Source: Ichthyophis bannanicus
Taxonomy: Eukaryota; Chordata; Amphibia; Gymnophiona; Ichthyophiidae
DNA: 64,000 bases
Assembly: GCA_033557465.1 (NCBI GenBank)
Contig: CM066047.1
Span: forward strand, 9,440,234 to 9,504,233
Direction of reading: 5' to 3'
The position numbers and the translations under genes were made by a program. Below are positions 21,791 to 33,720 of this stretch, one piece after another; position 1 is the first letter of the stretch, and every line of letters begins with the position of its first letter. The notes under the pieces are model-generated. The model saw nothing but the letters and a program-made list of their open reading frames with translations. It made no database searches and was not told where the DNA came from.

Positions 21791-22512
21791 TTGGTCAAAT
21801 CCCTCTCAAAGGAACCATCTCCCGAACAACACAGTGAGATTCACCCGCAAAAATTCGCTGATTACCTGCAATCCAAGATCGTGCAAACCAACAAGGTTTC
21901 AGCAGTCCCATTTCATGAACCTATGGGCCTATCCCCACTGAACATATTTTCTGCACCATCCACTAAATGTATCAAGGACACCATAGCATCTCTCAACACC
22001 TCCACTGCACAGACTGACCCATGTCCGGCTTTTTGGATTAAGGAGCTACGTGGTGTGTTCAGCCCTGTCATCGCAAATATAATGAAGCTCTCCTTCACTA
22101 CAGGATATTTTCCCACAACACTCAAGCAGACTTCCATTAGGCCACTATTGAAAAACCCCAAACTTGACCCCCAAAGAGTTGATTCTTACCGGCCAATAGC
22201 CAGTATCCCTCTCTTAGCCAAAATAATTGAGAAAGAGGCACAACGGCAAATTCAAGATCACATAGATGCCGCTGCTCCCTTAGACAGCTGCCAACATGGG
22301 TTCAGAGAACATCATGGGGTCGAGACACTTCTCACTAGTCTATTCAACGATATCATCGCAGGAATTGACAACATCAGACAAGGTTTTGTGTTCATCTTCC
22401 TAGACATCGCCGCGGCCTTCGACTCCGTGAGTCACGAAATTCTCCTCGGAAGACTGAAAGAGAAGGGCATCTGCAACAGTGCACTAGGATGGTGTAAATC
22501 TTATTTGGAAGG
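21791..22512 (+). pseudogene. L2-like ORF2, first part of RT
   Basis: The frame encodes DPCPAFWIKELRG, then SYRPIASIPLLAKIIEKEAQ, a CQHGFREHHGVETLLT block and the first RT aspartate motif FLDIAAAFDSVSHE (about 22399-22440). It stops being LINE sequence at 22512, where the retroviral LTR begins. The apparent last codons of the open frame belong to the LTR. Confidence 0.85.
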
Positions 22513-23098
22513 TGTCAGCATACATTTCATGCAGCTGTAGACTCTGGTGAATTCAGTCTCCAAAGTTAAACTCTGACCCCCTGGTGATGTCAGTCTCTAG
22601 GACCTGTCTGCAGCCCCTCCTTGCTAAATCAAGAATAGCAGACCTTAAAGGGAGTGGCTAGCAAACCTCAAAGGGAAGTGCTGGAAAGGATTCAGTTCAC
22701 TATAAAAGACAGAAACACTTCCTGTCTCTCTCTCTCTCTCCCACCATCCCTTGGACATGAAGGACAGGAGGCTCTGATAATCAATTCCCTTCACCCCTCC
22801 CCCGCTCTCTCTCTCTCCCTTGCCATGAGGCTCTGAGCCACATGTTCGGGCCTATCTCTCTATCTTACACTTCACACTTCACACATGCACATGCACACAC
22901 AGATTCATTGATGCACACTGAAACAGCTCTGCAACAATCACTATATACCTCTGTTAAATACCTATGTAATAAGCCTATTTCTACATAAAAATCTTTCTCC
23001 AAGCCACACCTGTTTGGTTGTCTTATTACAAGCCCTCCTGCCTCTGTGAAGTGAAATGAACCCAGGACCTACAGAAGAATAACTGACCAAATCTTACA
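22513..23098 (+). repeat. ERV 5' LTR
   Basis: It starts TGTCAGCATACATTTCATGC and ends TTACA. A TATA-like ACTATAAAAGACAG lies at about 22699. CT microsatellites occupy 22726-22741 and 22804-22820. Compared with the 3' LTR it has an extra short repeat near 22868-22900 and a C/T difference near 22749. The last 20-30 bases align only loosely with the 3' LTR, so its end is uncertain by about 15 bases. Confidence 0.85.
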
Positions 23099-23104
23099 TC
23101 TTTA

Positions 23105-23122
23105 TGGGGACTCGTCTCTCGG
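23105..23122 (+). promoter_or_regulatory. Putative primer binding site
   Basis: TGGGGACTCGTCTC begins six bases after the LTR end. It resembles the proline-tRNA primer site used by many gamma-type retroviruses in its first 12 bases with one difference. The assignment needs a tRNA comparison. Confidence 0.45.
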
Positions 23123-23894
23123 ATTTCACAGCAGATCTCCAGTTGGGTAAGTAATAATTTTGTATAATACATTAAGCAGATTTCAGACAGAGTGAGACAG
23201 AATCGAAAGTCCGTGTGACCATTTACAATTTTGTTTTGTGGGTTAGACAAGGTGAGATTTTTATTGTCAAAAGGCTCTGTAAGAATCTAGAATTTTAAGG
23301 ACATCACACAGAGTGGCTTGCAATTGTCTTATTTTGATGTATAGGCTTGCTAAAGATTTTTCTATAGTATTTGAGCTGCTAAGAAAAGACAGAGAGATAG
23401 TCCAGATTTAGTTTGGAAGTGGTACACAGGTAAACAGTCCCTCATCGAATACAATATACATCTTTCCTGATAAAGCTATTACCTCCTGTCCCTTTTAACT
23501 TTTATGTCTCTGTCTCCTGTCAGTAACTATCTTAGTGAGAGCAGGCTTAAAGCTGGCTGCAATTGATACAACAATTCTGTTAATCTCCTAACACCCTTCT
23601 TACTATAACTTCACCCTAAACTTCCACCCTGTTAAAAAGGTGAGAAGCACTTTTTATTCAGGTATAAAATTTCCAACTATAATTCTAAGTCTCACTTCTT
23701 CATAAAAGTGAGCATTCCTCCTTCTAAGGTTACACAGTTGAGATAGTCCAACTACAGCCTTTCTGCAGTATCAAATATGGAAGCCTTTGATTTTAAAGAA
23801 CTTAAACAAATTTTAATTTCATACTGTAAGAGGAAAGGGGGGTCCCTTTGAAGGTGAATTCCCTGAGTCATCATGGTATAATATTCAAAGACAG

Positions 23895-25285
23895 ATGTTA
23901 AACCATGATCAAGAATTCAAAAAGAAAACAAATAAAAGAAAATGCCTTTTTATCCAAGGCATGTGCAGGGGACTCATTAGCATGAGACAAGAAAACTCTG
24001 AACTGACTTCTCAGTGTACCCAATTGACCAAAGACCTTGAGGAGGCACAAATTTGCATCTCTATACAAAGAACTCAAGTGATACAAGCCACAAATTCTTT
24101 TATAACTGTTAGTGAGCAATTAGAAGCACTTAAACTTGAATTGAGGCACGTTAAAGATCAATTGGCCTCTGCAAGAAAGCCAACACCCACCCCTCCCTCA
24201 GCCCCCTATGCCTATGATCAGCAACAAAAGAATAAAGAAGTATGCATAGTTGGACTTAGGAATGGGAAGAACACAGATGAATCACAGCAGGAAAATCATG
24301 ATAGTTTATCTCAGCCAGATCCCAGCAATAACCAGGATCTCTGTCAGGAGGATACTTCAGATGACTTAGACATGGCACCCAGTACTGAACTCAAAGCACC
24401 AGTTAAAGTAATGTTGCATGAAAATTTAAAAGATAGAGATATAGAAAAAATAGTTGAGAAAATTGGCCCTATGCCTCTTAATGTAAATCAGTAGGTTAAA
24501 TGGGCGATTGATATTCTGATTCACTGGGGTCTAGGGAAATACAGAAGAAAACAATCAGACTTTGATAGACTTATGCATTTGGCTCTGGGGCCACACTATT
24601 ATAGAGTTGGCTCTCTCACTCACCCATACCAGTTGGTTAAAAGGGGTACTGAGAAACTATTTCACTGTTCCCCAATGCAAGTATTTAAAATTATTTCACC
24701 TTTACCAAATAATACACTGGAATAGTTTGCATATAGAGCCTGGATTTTAAAAGCAGTTCTTAATGAGCAGGAGTCCTGGCCCAAGGCAGAAGATTATGGG
24801 GAGAGCATGCATAAGGAATTTTTATTAGAATTGCTATCCCCTGAGATTACAAAACATCTTCTGTTATTTTCTGAAGACCCTGAAGCAACACCTTTTGATA
24901 CTTTAATGCTCAGAATTGGGTCTGTTTGGAAGACCCAGCCCTCGCAGGTCATTACAGTATCAGAAGCACGGAATTGGCAAGCCAAGGAATCCTCTCAGTA
25001 CATAAGAAAACACAGACAGAGGACACACCTAAGTGGCAAGCCGAGGGATCCTCTCAGTACACAAGAAACACAGACAGAGGACACACACCTTGGAGAGCAC
25101 ATGGCAGAGGTACTTTTAGAAACTCCTCAGGTTACATTCCTTTTCAGGAGCTCAAAGCACAGAGAGATGGGCTAGAAAAGGAGAAAACTAAATGGGAACA
25201 AGACAAACATATACTGCAGATAGAAATAGATAAATTAAAACAGGATTTACAAGCAGCTCAGGACAAACACAAGGCTAGTGCATAG
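23895..25285 (+). pseudogene. ERV gag region
   Basis: A 199-codon frame (23895-24494) begins with lysine-rich residues. A probable coiled coil with heptad leucines follows at residues 40-95 (QLTKDLEEAQ, then SEQLEALKLELRHVKDQL), then a proline and acidic linker. Further frames (24807-25175 and 24926-25285) include LLELLSPEITKHLLLFSEDP, a degenerate duplicated segment near 24970-25080 and a second coiled coil ending at 25282. The position between LTR and protease identifies it as gag. No zinc knuckle was seen. Frames are broken between 24494 and 24807. Confidence 0.6.
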
Positions 25286-25300
25286 GGGTGTCCTGACCTC

Positions 25301-25717
25301 TTGAGTTCAGATATCAAAATGTCTCAAGCCTTCATAGCCCAGCCTGCCTCCTTTATCTCAGCAGAGGACTCAATTCCAGAGCCTCTGAATGATGAAATGG
25401 ATACAGGCACAGGACACAATTTAAGGCTTGTAACACCCTTGATACTGGACTCTTGTGCACGCCCCAATGTTATCAGCAGAATAGGGGGTCAGGATAAATT
25501 AGCTTTGATTGACACAGGGGCTGGAATTAGTTTTACTAACAGAGCTTCTCCCACTGCAGATCAGAAAAATATGGAAATTTATGAAATTCAAGGAATTAAT
25601 GACACAGCTTCCAAATGTGTGGCTATCCCAGTTAAATGGGGTATCCCTGTGCACAGTGAACAAAACAAGGAAATGTTAGAAACCACTGCCTCCACTATAG
25701 TGAACACACCAAAATAA
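25301..25717 (+). pseudogene. ERV protease
   Basis: The frame contains ALIDTGAGISF, with the aspartic protease active-site DTGAG at 25511-25525. Upstream residues are probably gag-pro linker. Downstream there is an in-frame stop near 25716, after which the sequence continues into a GIDVLNQLNLVVDMA stretch, typical of the carboxy-terminal flap region of retropepsins. The enzyme would process Gag and Pol in the virion. The stop may be a mutation or part of frame organisation. Confidence 0.75.
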
Positions 25718-25750
25718 ATAATTGGAATTGATGTTCTCAACCAGTTAAAT

Positions 25751-26440
25751 TTGGTGGTGGATATGGCTAATCTTAAATTGTGGCAGTATTCAGGAACTTC
25801 AAGTGCTTCTAAAACTGTAGTGCATGAAGTCATTCCCATGCAGTTAGCAACTCAGTGCACTAAGGCAGCTCAGCAGCATGATCTGTGTGTAATTCCCTCA
25901 GAAGTGGCTAATATTCCAGTCTGGGCTCAAGACAAGTTAGATTGTGGGAAAATGCACACAGAAATACTGTTGGAAGGTGAGGATCCTCCACCACCGAAGC
26001 AATACCCAGTACCTCATCAGGCTATAGAACTAGTGACTAAAATTGTGAAGATACTGGAGGAGAGGGGTCTGATTAGACCTATTTCTTCCACATGTAATTC
26101 ACCAGCCTGGCCGATAGTTAAACCAGGGGTTTCCTTCAGGCTCACTATGGACTTCCGTGCCCTGAATCAAGTTTCAAAATCTGTAGTGCCCGTGGTAGCC
26201 TCATACCCTGAAATGATCTCTAAACTGAATCCCAAATGTAAATTTTTCTCTGTTTTAGACATATCCAATGGGTTTTGGAGTCTGCCCCTGGCCCTTGAGT
26301 GCCAGTACAAAACAGCTTTTCAGTGGCTGAATAAACAGTGTGCATGGACTGTGCTTCCACAGGGATATAAGGATTCCCCATCAATATTTCATGAATACAT
26401 GAAAGAAGCCCTGTCACTAGTGTCTTGCAGAGATGAGACC
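25751..26440 (+). pseudogene. ERV reverse transcriptase, truncated
   Basis: The frame has the RT amino-terminal blocks: KILEERGLIRPISSTCNSPA (about 26050-26108), RLTMDFRALNQVSK (about 26140-26180), the first catalytic aspartate in FFSVLDISNGFWSLPLA (about 26245-26295) and VLPQGYKDSPSIFHEYMKEA (about 26350-26410). It then stops matching RT near 26440. The YxDD box, RNase H and most of integrase are absent, so an internal deletion of more than a kilobase removed the catalytic core. Confidence 0.85.
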
Positions 26441-26585
26441 TACACCAAACCTCCCCTTTGGAACTGCACAGTGGGAGGGACCGTACTTAGTTACTGATAC
26501 CTTAGGCCCAAGCCTATACCAGATCCTAATGCCTGACAACCAGCTGTACTGGAAACACATCACCCAGTTAAAACCATATGGGTAA
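26440..26585 (+). pseudogene. ERV integrase carboxy-terminal remnant
   Basis: In a frame other than the RT one, this stretch reads as the end of a retroviral integrase: a WEGPYLVTDT block followed by LYQIL and WKHITQLKPYG, then a TAA stop at 26583. Its direct attachment to RT sequence marks the deletion join near 26430-26450. Chromodomain or SH3-like ends of this kind are known for gamma/epsilon-type integrases. Confidence 0.65.
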
Positions 26586-26852
26586 AACGTGTTTTATCAG
26601 TCTTTGTTTTCAGATACCACCTGAAGACAGCACGGACAGCTGCTTTATGAAGACAGCACGGACAGCTGCTTTCTGAACAAAAGTCGCTTGAGGACAGTAA
26701 CTATTTACTCCTGCTGTATAGTTGACAGGTGTTTAATAGTTATGTAAATAAGTAGTAGAAATTAATATATTTTTTTTTGTTTTGTTGTTACATAGTATAA
26801 GTGGGGAGCATTAATTTACTCCCTAGTAGAGTGAAACAAGTTAGCTTTTATT

Positions 26853-28364
26853 ATGTCTCGGTTTCCTGGTGTTCTTGTATCTGCTCTCTTCTACTCAAGT
26901 CTCATTACAGGAACTATCATCCGAATATGCACGATTGGCTGGGCTAATTCCACAGGTGGAGTGTATCGCTACCAAGAAATACCCCCACCTTTCCCGGAAG
27001 GAAAGGATCTGGTCATCCTGAGTTTCTGTTCCGTACAGGACAAGCCAGTGTTCTATTCATTAAACATCACTCAAGTACAGTGGGAGCCACCAGTTTCCAC
27101 TTCTCTAGAAAGGACACAAGAATTGAGGGCACGCCCAGAACGTTACTTTCTAGGTCCTCCTGCTTTGATTTTGTACAATATTTCCTGTCAGGACAGAGGT
27201 ACCTGGAAAATAACTTATACATGGGTTGTGAGTGATCAACAGCACATCACTGAGACTTCATTCCTTTTGGATGTATCTTGTTTACCTACCACCCCTCATC
27301 CCACCCCTCCCACTCCTCCTGTACTCTACCTTTCTGATATCCACCCATTTCAGGAAGGACATCCCTTTCAGATTAAATATGATGCACCACACGATGTTTT
27401 ATATGATGTGGAATACCATTTTCTTACTTGGCATCTATTTCCCAAATTGTTTCTAGTTACTCACAAATATCCAAATTGCTCTCAGTTTGTTGCCAACCAC
27501 ATACAAATGCTCAATACTTGGTTTGATATGCAGTCAGTAACACCCCGAGCCAAGCAATTTTGACACAAGCGTGAATTAATTGATACAATTTTAGGTGGCA
27601 CAGGGACTGCACTGGGTGCCCTTAATGTAATTGATATAGAGGTGCTCCGTAATAAAATGGGATCCACTGCTCAGCATGTGGCTGATGGTTTTACCTCACA
27701 ACATATTATTAATGAAGCTTCCTCTAAACTGTCCAATGTAGTTGTAGACACCTTTGCTCTTATATCTCCCATTATAGAACAGAAAATTGTTACCTTAGCA
27801 CATGTAGAATATAGATTGGGAAAGAATATTTCCTGGGCTCTTGCCTGTGATCAAGTACAGATCGAGCTTATTACTATACTAAAGGAAATTCTGATCACTG
27901 CTAAGTTAGGACACTGGCCACCATCTCTCATTCATATGGCTAGTACCAAAATACCTGAATTTGCTATAGCTCACCTTGATTGGTGGACAGTTAGTGTTCC
28001 CATTTGTTCACCACAAGGCTGCTCTATCTGTACTTTGATCCCATGGTCAGGACAACACACAGTTATTTATCCTATGGTTAATATTGGGGTGCAGTTTGAT
28101 AATATGCTTATGTATCCTGTGGACCATCTCACATGGGTGCAGCCACTGGACGACACCTGGACTTCATTCAAGCCGATGGACCCCAGTTTGTGTGAGCAGA
28201 CTACATTTCAGTTCAAGTGTCAACCTCGCCAGTTTAAAGAGGCTGACACCTCCTGCTGGAACAATTCCTCCTCTTGCTCCCTGACTGTTAAGCTCTCATA
28301 TTCCCTGACTACCTTGGAGCTGGCTCCAGAATATTTCTTTTCCGATTGCTCCCAGAATGCATGA
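26853..28364 (+). pseudogene. ERV env, surface part and start of transmembrane part, with internal stop
   Basis: The first frame (26853-27563) starts with a hydrophobic leader (residues 1-30), has several N-glycosylation motifs and a proline-rich stretch near residues 145-155. It ends at a TGA (27561-27563) very close to a basic, probable cleavage site. The same frame reopens at once with a glycine/alanine-rich fusion-peptide-like segment (about 27594-27630) and runs to 28362 with heptad-type helices. The product would be the virion envelope protein. The stop prevents synthesis of a full precursor. Family assignment is uncertain. Confidence 0.75.
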
Positions 28365-29172
28365 CATTCGCCTTCCCAAGAACACTTTGTTGTACAGTTC
28401 AAACTATTTACCAAACAATACCTGGAGCAGTCATACACCACTGGTCTCCCTCACCATTAATGGGACAACTTATTCCACACCGCTGGTTACCAATGACTCT
28501 ATGGACATTCCAGACTTTATCTCATATGCTGTGCATCCATTACCACTTGACATGGGAGAAGAGACACTACATAAACTGCTCAACTTTACAGAACTCCATG
28601 CCTATATGGATCACCTTAAAACAACATCCACTGAAGTGAATCACACCATCACTTATGAGAATGGACACATTCAACAAATTGTTGGACACTTGCGACAAGA
28701 TGCTCATATGTCTGTATGGGAATTGTTATTTGGTTACTCACCTACTGCTGATCATGTCTTTAATGTTTTTATTCACCCTATTATTATTTTAACTGCTGTA
28801 CAAATATTTCTATGCATTATCGTAATTTTCCTGTGCTGTAAGATGAAAAAAAAATGTACATTTCCTTGCAGCACATGTCATACAGAACAACAACATTTTA
28901 AGGTAGTTACACTGAACTTCTCCAGCATCCACCCCTACATCCAGGCTAATTTGGCATTTCCTATTACACTGAATACCAGAGTCAGCTGCAGTCTAGTATT
29001 GTTTCCTATCCTCACTCATAGCATCCTGGTACCTTTTGGTTTTAGTCTCCTTAAAAATTCCTGCAGACCTTATGCACTGTTCACTCTCTCTAAGACGGGC
29101 ACGGAAGTGGCATATTGGGTTCCCCCCCCAGTAGTGGCTGCTCTACCTAAGACACGAGGTTTGGACTCATAA
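28357..29172 (+). pseudogene. ERV env, carboxy-terminal part in a shifted frame
   Basis: The frame is offset by one from the preceding env segment, so a frameshift lies near 28360. It contains many Asn-x-Ser/Thr sites, a long hydrophobic membrane anchor at about 28757-28845, then a lysine-rich cytoplasmic start (KMKKKC). The sequence continues without obvious retroviral motif to a stop at 29170. Together with the upstream part the envelope is unusually long, near 775 codons. Confidence 0.7.
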
Positions 29173-29367
29173 GGAGACTTGTTTATCTCTAGAACACTAG
29201 AGACAGTACTAGAGACAGTACTGTGCAGGACAGGGGACCTGCTAGACATAGCAAGGTATTTAATACAGGAGGTATTAGACAAGCTGCCTACTCTCAGGTA
29301 ATGGCAGCTGGGACAGGTACCACAGGTTTGTTTCCACCATTTCCAGGCACAGATAATAAATAAAAAT

Positions 29368-29384
29368 AAAAAAGGTGTGGGAGA
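29368..29384 (+). promoter_or_regulatory. Polypurine tract
   Basis: AAAAAAGGTGTGGGAGA lies immediately before the 3' LTR, as expected for the plus-strand primer. Two thymines interrupt it. Confidence 0.6.
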
Positions 29385-29975
29385 TGTCAGCATACATTTC
29401 ATGCAGCTGTAGACTCTGGTGAATTCAGTCTCCAAAGTTAAACTCTGACCCCCTGGTGATGTCAGTCTCTAGGACCTGTCTGCAGCCCCTCCTTGCTAAA
29501 TCAAGAATAGCAGACCTTAAAGGGAGTGGCTAGCAAACCTCAAAGGGAAGTGCTGGAAAGGATTCAGTTCACTATAAAAGACAGAAACACTTCCTGTCTC
29601 TCTCTCTCTCCCACCATCTCTTGGACATGAAGGACAGGAGGCTCTGATAATCAATTCCCTTCACCCCTCCCCCGCTCTCTCTCTCTCTCTCTCCCTTGCC
29701 ATGAGGCTCTGAGCCACATGTTCGGGCCTATCTCTCTATCTTACACTTCACACATGCACATACAGATTCATTGATGCACACTGAAACAGCTCTGCAACAA
29801 TCACTATATACCTCTGTTAAATACCTATGTAATAAGCCTATTTCTACATAAAAATCTTTCTCCAAGCCACACCTGTTTGGTTGTCTTATTACAAGCCCTC
29901 CTGCCTCTGTGAAGTGAAATGAACCCAGGACCAAGCGGAGACTAGACCAGAAGATTACATATTCAGATGATTACA
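29385..29975 (+). repeat. ERV 3' LTR
   Basis: It is nearly identical to 22513-23098. The shared text ends at CCCAGGACC (29933). The last 25-40 bases differ, so the LTR end is either 29959 or 29975. LINE sequence resumes by 29976. Confidence 0.8.
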
Positions 29976-31010
29976 GATGGTAGATGGCAATATGTGAAGT
30001 CTGGATCAGAAGAGTCAAAACATTTCCATCAAAAGCAAGGGGTACCTCAAGGCTCCTCGTTATCCTCCTTACTTTTCAATGTTTACATGCAGCCCATCTG
30101 CAGCATCATAAGATCATTCAAGGTGAAATGTTTGATATATGCAGACGACATTCTCTTATACATGCCGTTCTCCACAGCTCACATGGATCTGGCCCTGATT
30201 ATAGACTGCTTCAATGCGGTTTCAACGTGGCTCCAATCACAGAACCTATGCATTCAACATAAAAAAACAGAGGTGCTTTTCATCACCAGAGACCCCAACT
30301 TTACTCCCCCATCCCACGTCAATGTCAAGGAAGCTGACTTACAAACTAAAGAAGCAATAAAATACCTTGGAGTTACGTTGGACCAACGTCTAGATATGAA
30401 ACACCACATAAGCAACATAGTCAAAGCCGTTTATTTTAAAATTCCGTTCACTCAAGCACCTACGCTCCCTATTGGACCCAGACGATTTCCGGACCATATA
30501 TCAAGCGCTAATCCTGCCACACTTTGACTTTGCAAATGCCATCTTACAAGGTCTCCCCCAATCCACACTAACCCCCTTACAGTTGGCCATGAATGCCGCA
30601 GCTAGGGTCCTTTACGGAGCATCCAGAAGCGACCACGTGACTCCAATTCTCAAACAGCTTCACTGGCTACCTATCCATGGGAGGATCACCTTCAAAACCC
30701 TACTCTTAGCATTCAAGGCAATCAAAGGTATCTCATCCTCCTCACTCACACATCTTATCCACATTGTACCCCCCAACAGATCCAGAAGAGCAACAGCCGT
30801 AAACTTGCTAGTAACCCCAAAGGCATCGACAAAGTGCAACCACAAACAGGGCATTCAGTTTCTATGTCCCCAAATGCTGGAATGCTCTACCCCCTGACAT
30901 TAGGGCCATCACCAACCTATATCAGTTCAGGAAGGCACTCAAATCTCACCTTTTCCTCCAATACTACCCAACCAGCAATTGAACCTAGATATCCCTCTCA
31001 AGAAATGACC
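29976..31010 (+). pseudogene. L2-like ORF2, RT active site to carboxy terminus
   Basis: The right half of the interrupted LINE encodes QGVPQGSSLSSLLFNVYMQP, the intact catalytic YADDILLYMP (about 30135-30165), and KTEVLFITRDPNFTPPSH. After a frame shift near 30450 it continues with DFANAILQGLPQS, LHWLPIHGRI and a decayed carboxy terminus up to about 31010. A 3' UTR and tail follow. It is homologous throughout to 37429-38290 on the minus strand. Confidence 0.85.
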
Positions 31011-31230
31011 CACTCTAGAAAGGCCCTTACATTCAGTATCTGATTTTTACCTATCCTTGCAGTGTACATAGCTTATGTATATAGTTAACCCTGTTGTCCA
31101 AGTTTGTACTCCTGTTCGATGTAAAACCAGACAGCTTGTTGTTATGGTCGTTGTGTTGTGATGTAAACCGCGCTGATACCGAATAGCGCGGTATATAAGA
31201 AACTATAATAAATAAATAAATAAATAAATA

Positions 31231-33243
31231 AGGAAGTAGGGTGCCCAGAGAAATCATTCTGAACTTTTCTCTTACCAAGTATGTGTTCAGATTTCTGAGG
31301 TCTAAGATGGGATGGTATCTCCCTGTTTTCTTGGGGATCAGGAAGTACTTGGAATAAATTCCTCGCCCTCTTTGCTCTGCTGGCATAAGCTCAATTGTGA
31401 GCTTTGACGAGGGCAGTGATTTCTCTCTGAAGCAGTTCTTGATGCAGAGGGTCAAGGTGATGCACCCTCGGGGGTCAGTTTGGTGGCAGATCTAATAAAT
31501 GTAATTTGTAACTGCTCTGGACTGTCTATAGAATCCATGAGTCTGAGGTTAAGCAGGGCCACCTTTAGTCAAAAAGAATGAGTCTTCCCTCAACTGGAGG
31601 GTTCCCCACTGCGATTACTGGTAGAGTGGCTATGCTCCGAAGGAATCAGTCAAAACTCCATCCCCGGTTTTGGCTGAGGAGCTGGCTGTGCTTTCTGAGG
31701 CTTCTCTCGATACTGTTGTGGGGGAGGAGCCTGTTTGTGCTAGGAAGTTTAGGGCCCAGGAAAGTATCTATGCCTACAAGAATAATAGGTTTTTTTCTTT
31801 CCCCTTCCTCAATACCTCCTATGTTAGAAGGCCGGCTCAGATGTGTGCCTTGAGAGATTATGAAGGATAATATGCTGCTTTTCTTTGACCTGTTCTCCAT
31901 AGAGATTCTGTCCACCATATGGCACATCAGCAAGCTTGTTCTGCATCGATTGTTCTAGGTCTGAGGACTAGAGCCAGGTGAGTCTCTGCGCGCCAGTACA
32001 TATGGTAGAAGCTCTCGATGCCATTTCAAAGATGTCATAGGTCACCCGGACCATGAGCTTTGAGCAGTTTTTGCTGTGAGCCACTAGGGAACAATACTGC
32101 CCCAATTTCTCTGGAAGGAGAAACAGAGACAGCTCATCAAGGTCGCACATGATGTTCTTCAAGAACATGCTCATATAGAGCTGGTAAGAGGCCATGTGGG
32201 CTATGAGCAAGGAGCTTTGAAAATACTTCTCCCTAAAGAGTCCAGTATCAGAGGTTTCCTCCCCGGGGGAGCCGAGAAATGAGTCTTGGTATGCTTGGAT
32301 CTCTTAAGGGTGGATTTAACCACCAAGAAATGGTGAGGAAGCTGAGGATTCTCAAATCTGGGAGACTTCTGAACTCTGTACATGGAGTCAAGCCTTCTAC
32401 TGACTGGAAGCACAGTGAGGGGGTTTTCCCACATTCTCATTTGCACTCTTTGAAGGATGTGATGCATGGGTACTGTCACCTCCTCCTTAGTGGCCAAGGG
32501 GTACTGCAGGATCTCCATCTGCCCTGGCTTCATCCTCAGTCTTCAAAGAAAATAATATGGCTTTGGCCATGTTCCTTACAAAATCCTGGAAGGTCATGCC
32601 CTCAGGAGGGGACTCATGCTGCTCATGAGGTGGAAAAGAGTCCAATGGAAATTCAGGAGACCTGTCCTCCAACAAGTCTTCAGATTCCACATCAGTTACC
32701 CAGCCTTCTGAATCAGACTCAGAGGACGTCAAAGTACTTCTGAGTCTCTGTCTGGATCTCTCTTTGGACCTGAGGGTATTGGGGAACTCCTTTGGGAGCA
32801 ATGATGCACTGATGCTCTTCTAGATTTCAAGGGTGCATTTTACCCCGAAACACTAGAGAGGGATATAGGCCAGCAGGCACTGGTATTGAGGCCCTTTAAT
32901 GCCCTTATGTTGATGCCTTGATGTTGATGCATCTCTCACAGGCAAGGCATGTGTTTCGAGGATCGACTATACAGTGGTTGATGCCAATGCAACTGGCGTT
33001 GAGGCCCTGGGCATGCCAAGAGCACCATGATGTATTCCTCAAGATCTTGCAGAAGGTACTTCTCCATAGCTGCTGATTCCAAAGGCCGTGGAGCTGCAGC
33101 AACTTCAACTGATATACCTGGTATCTGTACAGGGGTATTGGTGGCTTAGTCTCTGCACTCGGTAGGCTGTCAGTGCCCCTCTGATGTTTCAGAGGATGAG
33201 CTGTCTTCCTGTTGGGGCAACTTTGAGGGGTGCTTATGCAGGC
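31231..33243 (-). pseudogene. DIRS gag and RT amino terminus
   Basis: The minus-strand frame 31455-31051 contains GRGIYSKYFLIPKKTGRYHP and LDLRNLNTYLVREKFRMIS, a canonical DIRS RT start, cut by the LINE tail at 31231. Upstream frames 32210-31968 (MASYQLYMSMFLKNIMC), 32533-32201 and 32801-32487 (acidic, serine-rich, then DFVRNMAKAI) are gag. The MASYQLYMSMFL block recurs on the plus strand at 48115-48160, which confirms a conserved Gag region. Stops and shifts separate the pieces. Confidence 0.7.
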
Positions 33244-33720
33244 TCTCATCGCTCTTTATTCTTTATCTTTATTTGCGAGGCTTGATATACCACCCGTGCT
33301 TGAGCATCAGGGCGGTGTACAATAAAACACAGGCTGCCAGAGGAGAAAAAAAGAGAAAAGAATGCCATTAACTTATAGGAAAGAGAAGACAAAGAGCAGA
33401 GAAAGAAAAGAGGAGGAGAGAGACAAAAGAAGACAACAGACACCAATATGCAGGATGAGTAGGGAGGAGGGGGGAAGGAGGAGAGTATGGGCAATAGTCT
33501 ATGAAGGGGGTGTAATTGCAATGGTAGAACCCATGGCTAGGGGGAAATTAGGGTGATCTGAGGAGGAGGGGAGGTCAAAGGCCTGGTGGAAGAGGTGAGT
33601 CTTAAGGAGGGCTTTGAATCGGGGGAAGGATGGTTCTGTGCAGAAAGGGTGTGGGAAAGATTTCCAGAGGGCAGAGCTTAGGAAAAAGAAGGCTGAGTGG
33701 CGAGTGAGTTCAAGATGATC
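33244..33720 (-). mobile_element. L2-like LINE 3' fragment in DIRS gag
   Basis: On the minus strand the end of ORF2 is readable (LWKSFPHPF, then FKALLKTHLFHQAFD). A UTR follows, then a tail with the ACCGCCCTGATGCTCAAG and GGTGGTATATCAAG phrases, ending in AATAAAGATAAAGAATAAAG (33244-33265). Confidence 0.7.

Larger units (their letters stand above)
22513..29975 (+). mobile_element. Endogenous retrovirus, full span, defective
   Basis: Two near-identical LTRs (22513-23098 and 29385 to about 29959-29975) bracket gag, protease, partial RT, the integrase end and env. The 5' flank ends GAAGG and the 3' flank starts GATGG, a possible 5-bp duplication with one mismatch. The insertion lies inside the L2-like LINE. 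LTR differences are few: isolated substitutions and simple-repeat length changes, so insertion was recent relative to its surroundings. A large pol deletion and env breaks make it replication-defective. Its retroviral genus was not determined. Confidence 0.9.
21772..31230 (+). mobile_element. L2-like LINE, 5'-truncated, split by an ERV
   Basis: The left part (21772-22512) and right part (about 29976-31230) encode consecutive sections of one L2-like ORF2. The homologous minus-strand LINE at 37139-40511 has them uninterrupted. The tail carries the GCGCGGTATATAAGA phrase and ends in (AATA)n at 31203-31231. Removing the LINE brings the flanking DIRS RT coding together, with GAATAA/AATAA near both borders as a probable target duplication. 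Confidence 0.85.

Noticed and set aside
22726..22820. CT microsatellites as regulatory sequence
   Set aside because: They are length-variable parts of the ERV LTR, present in both LTRs, and give no further signal by eye.
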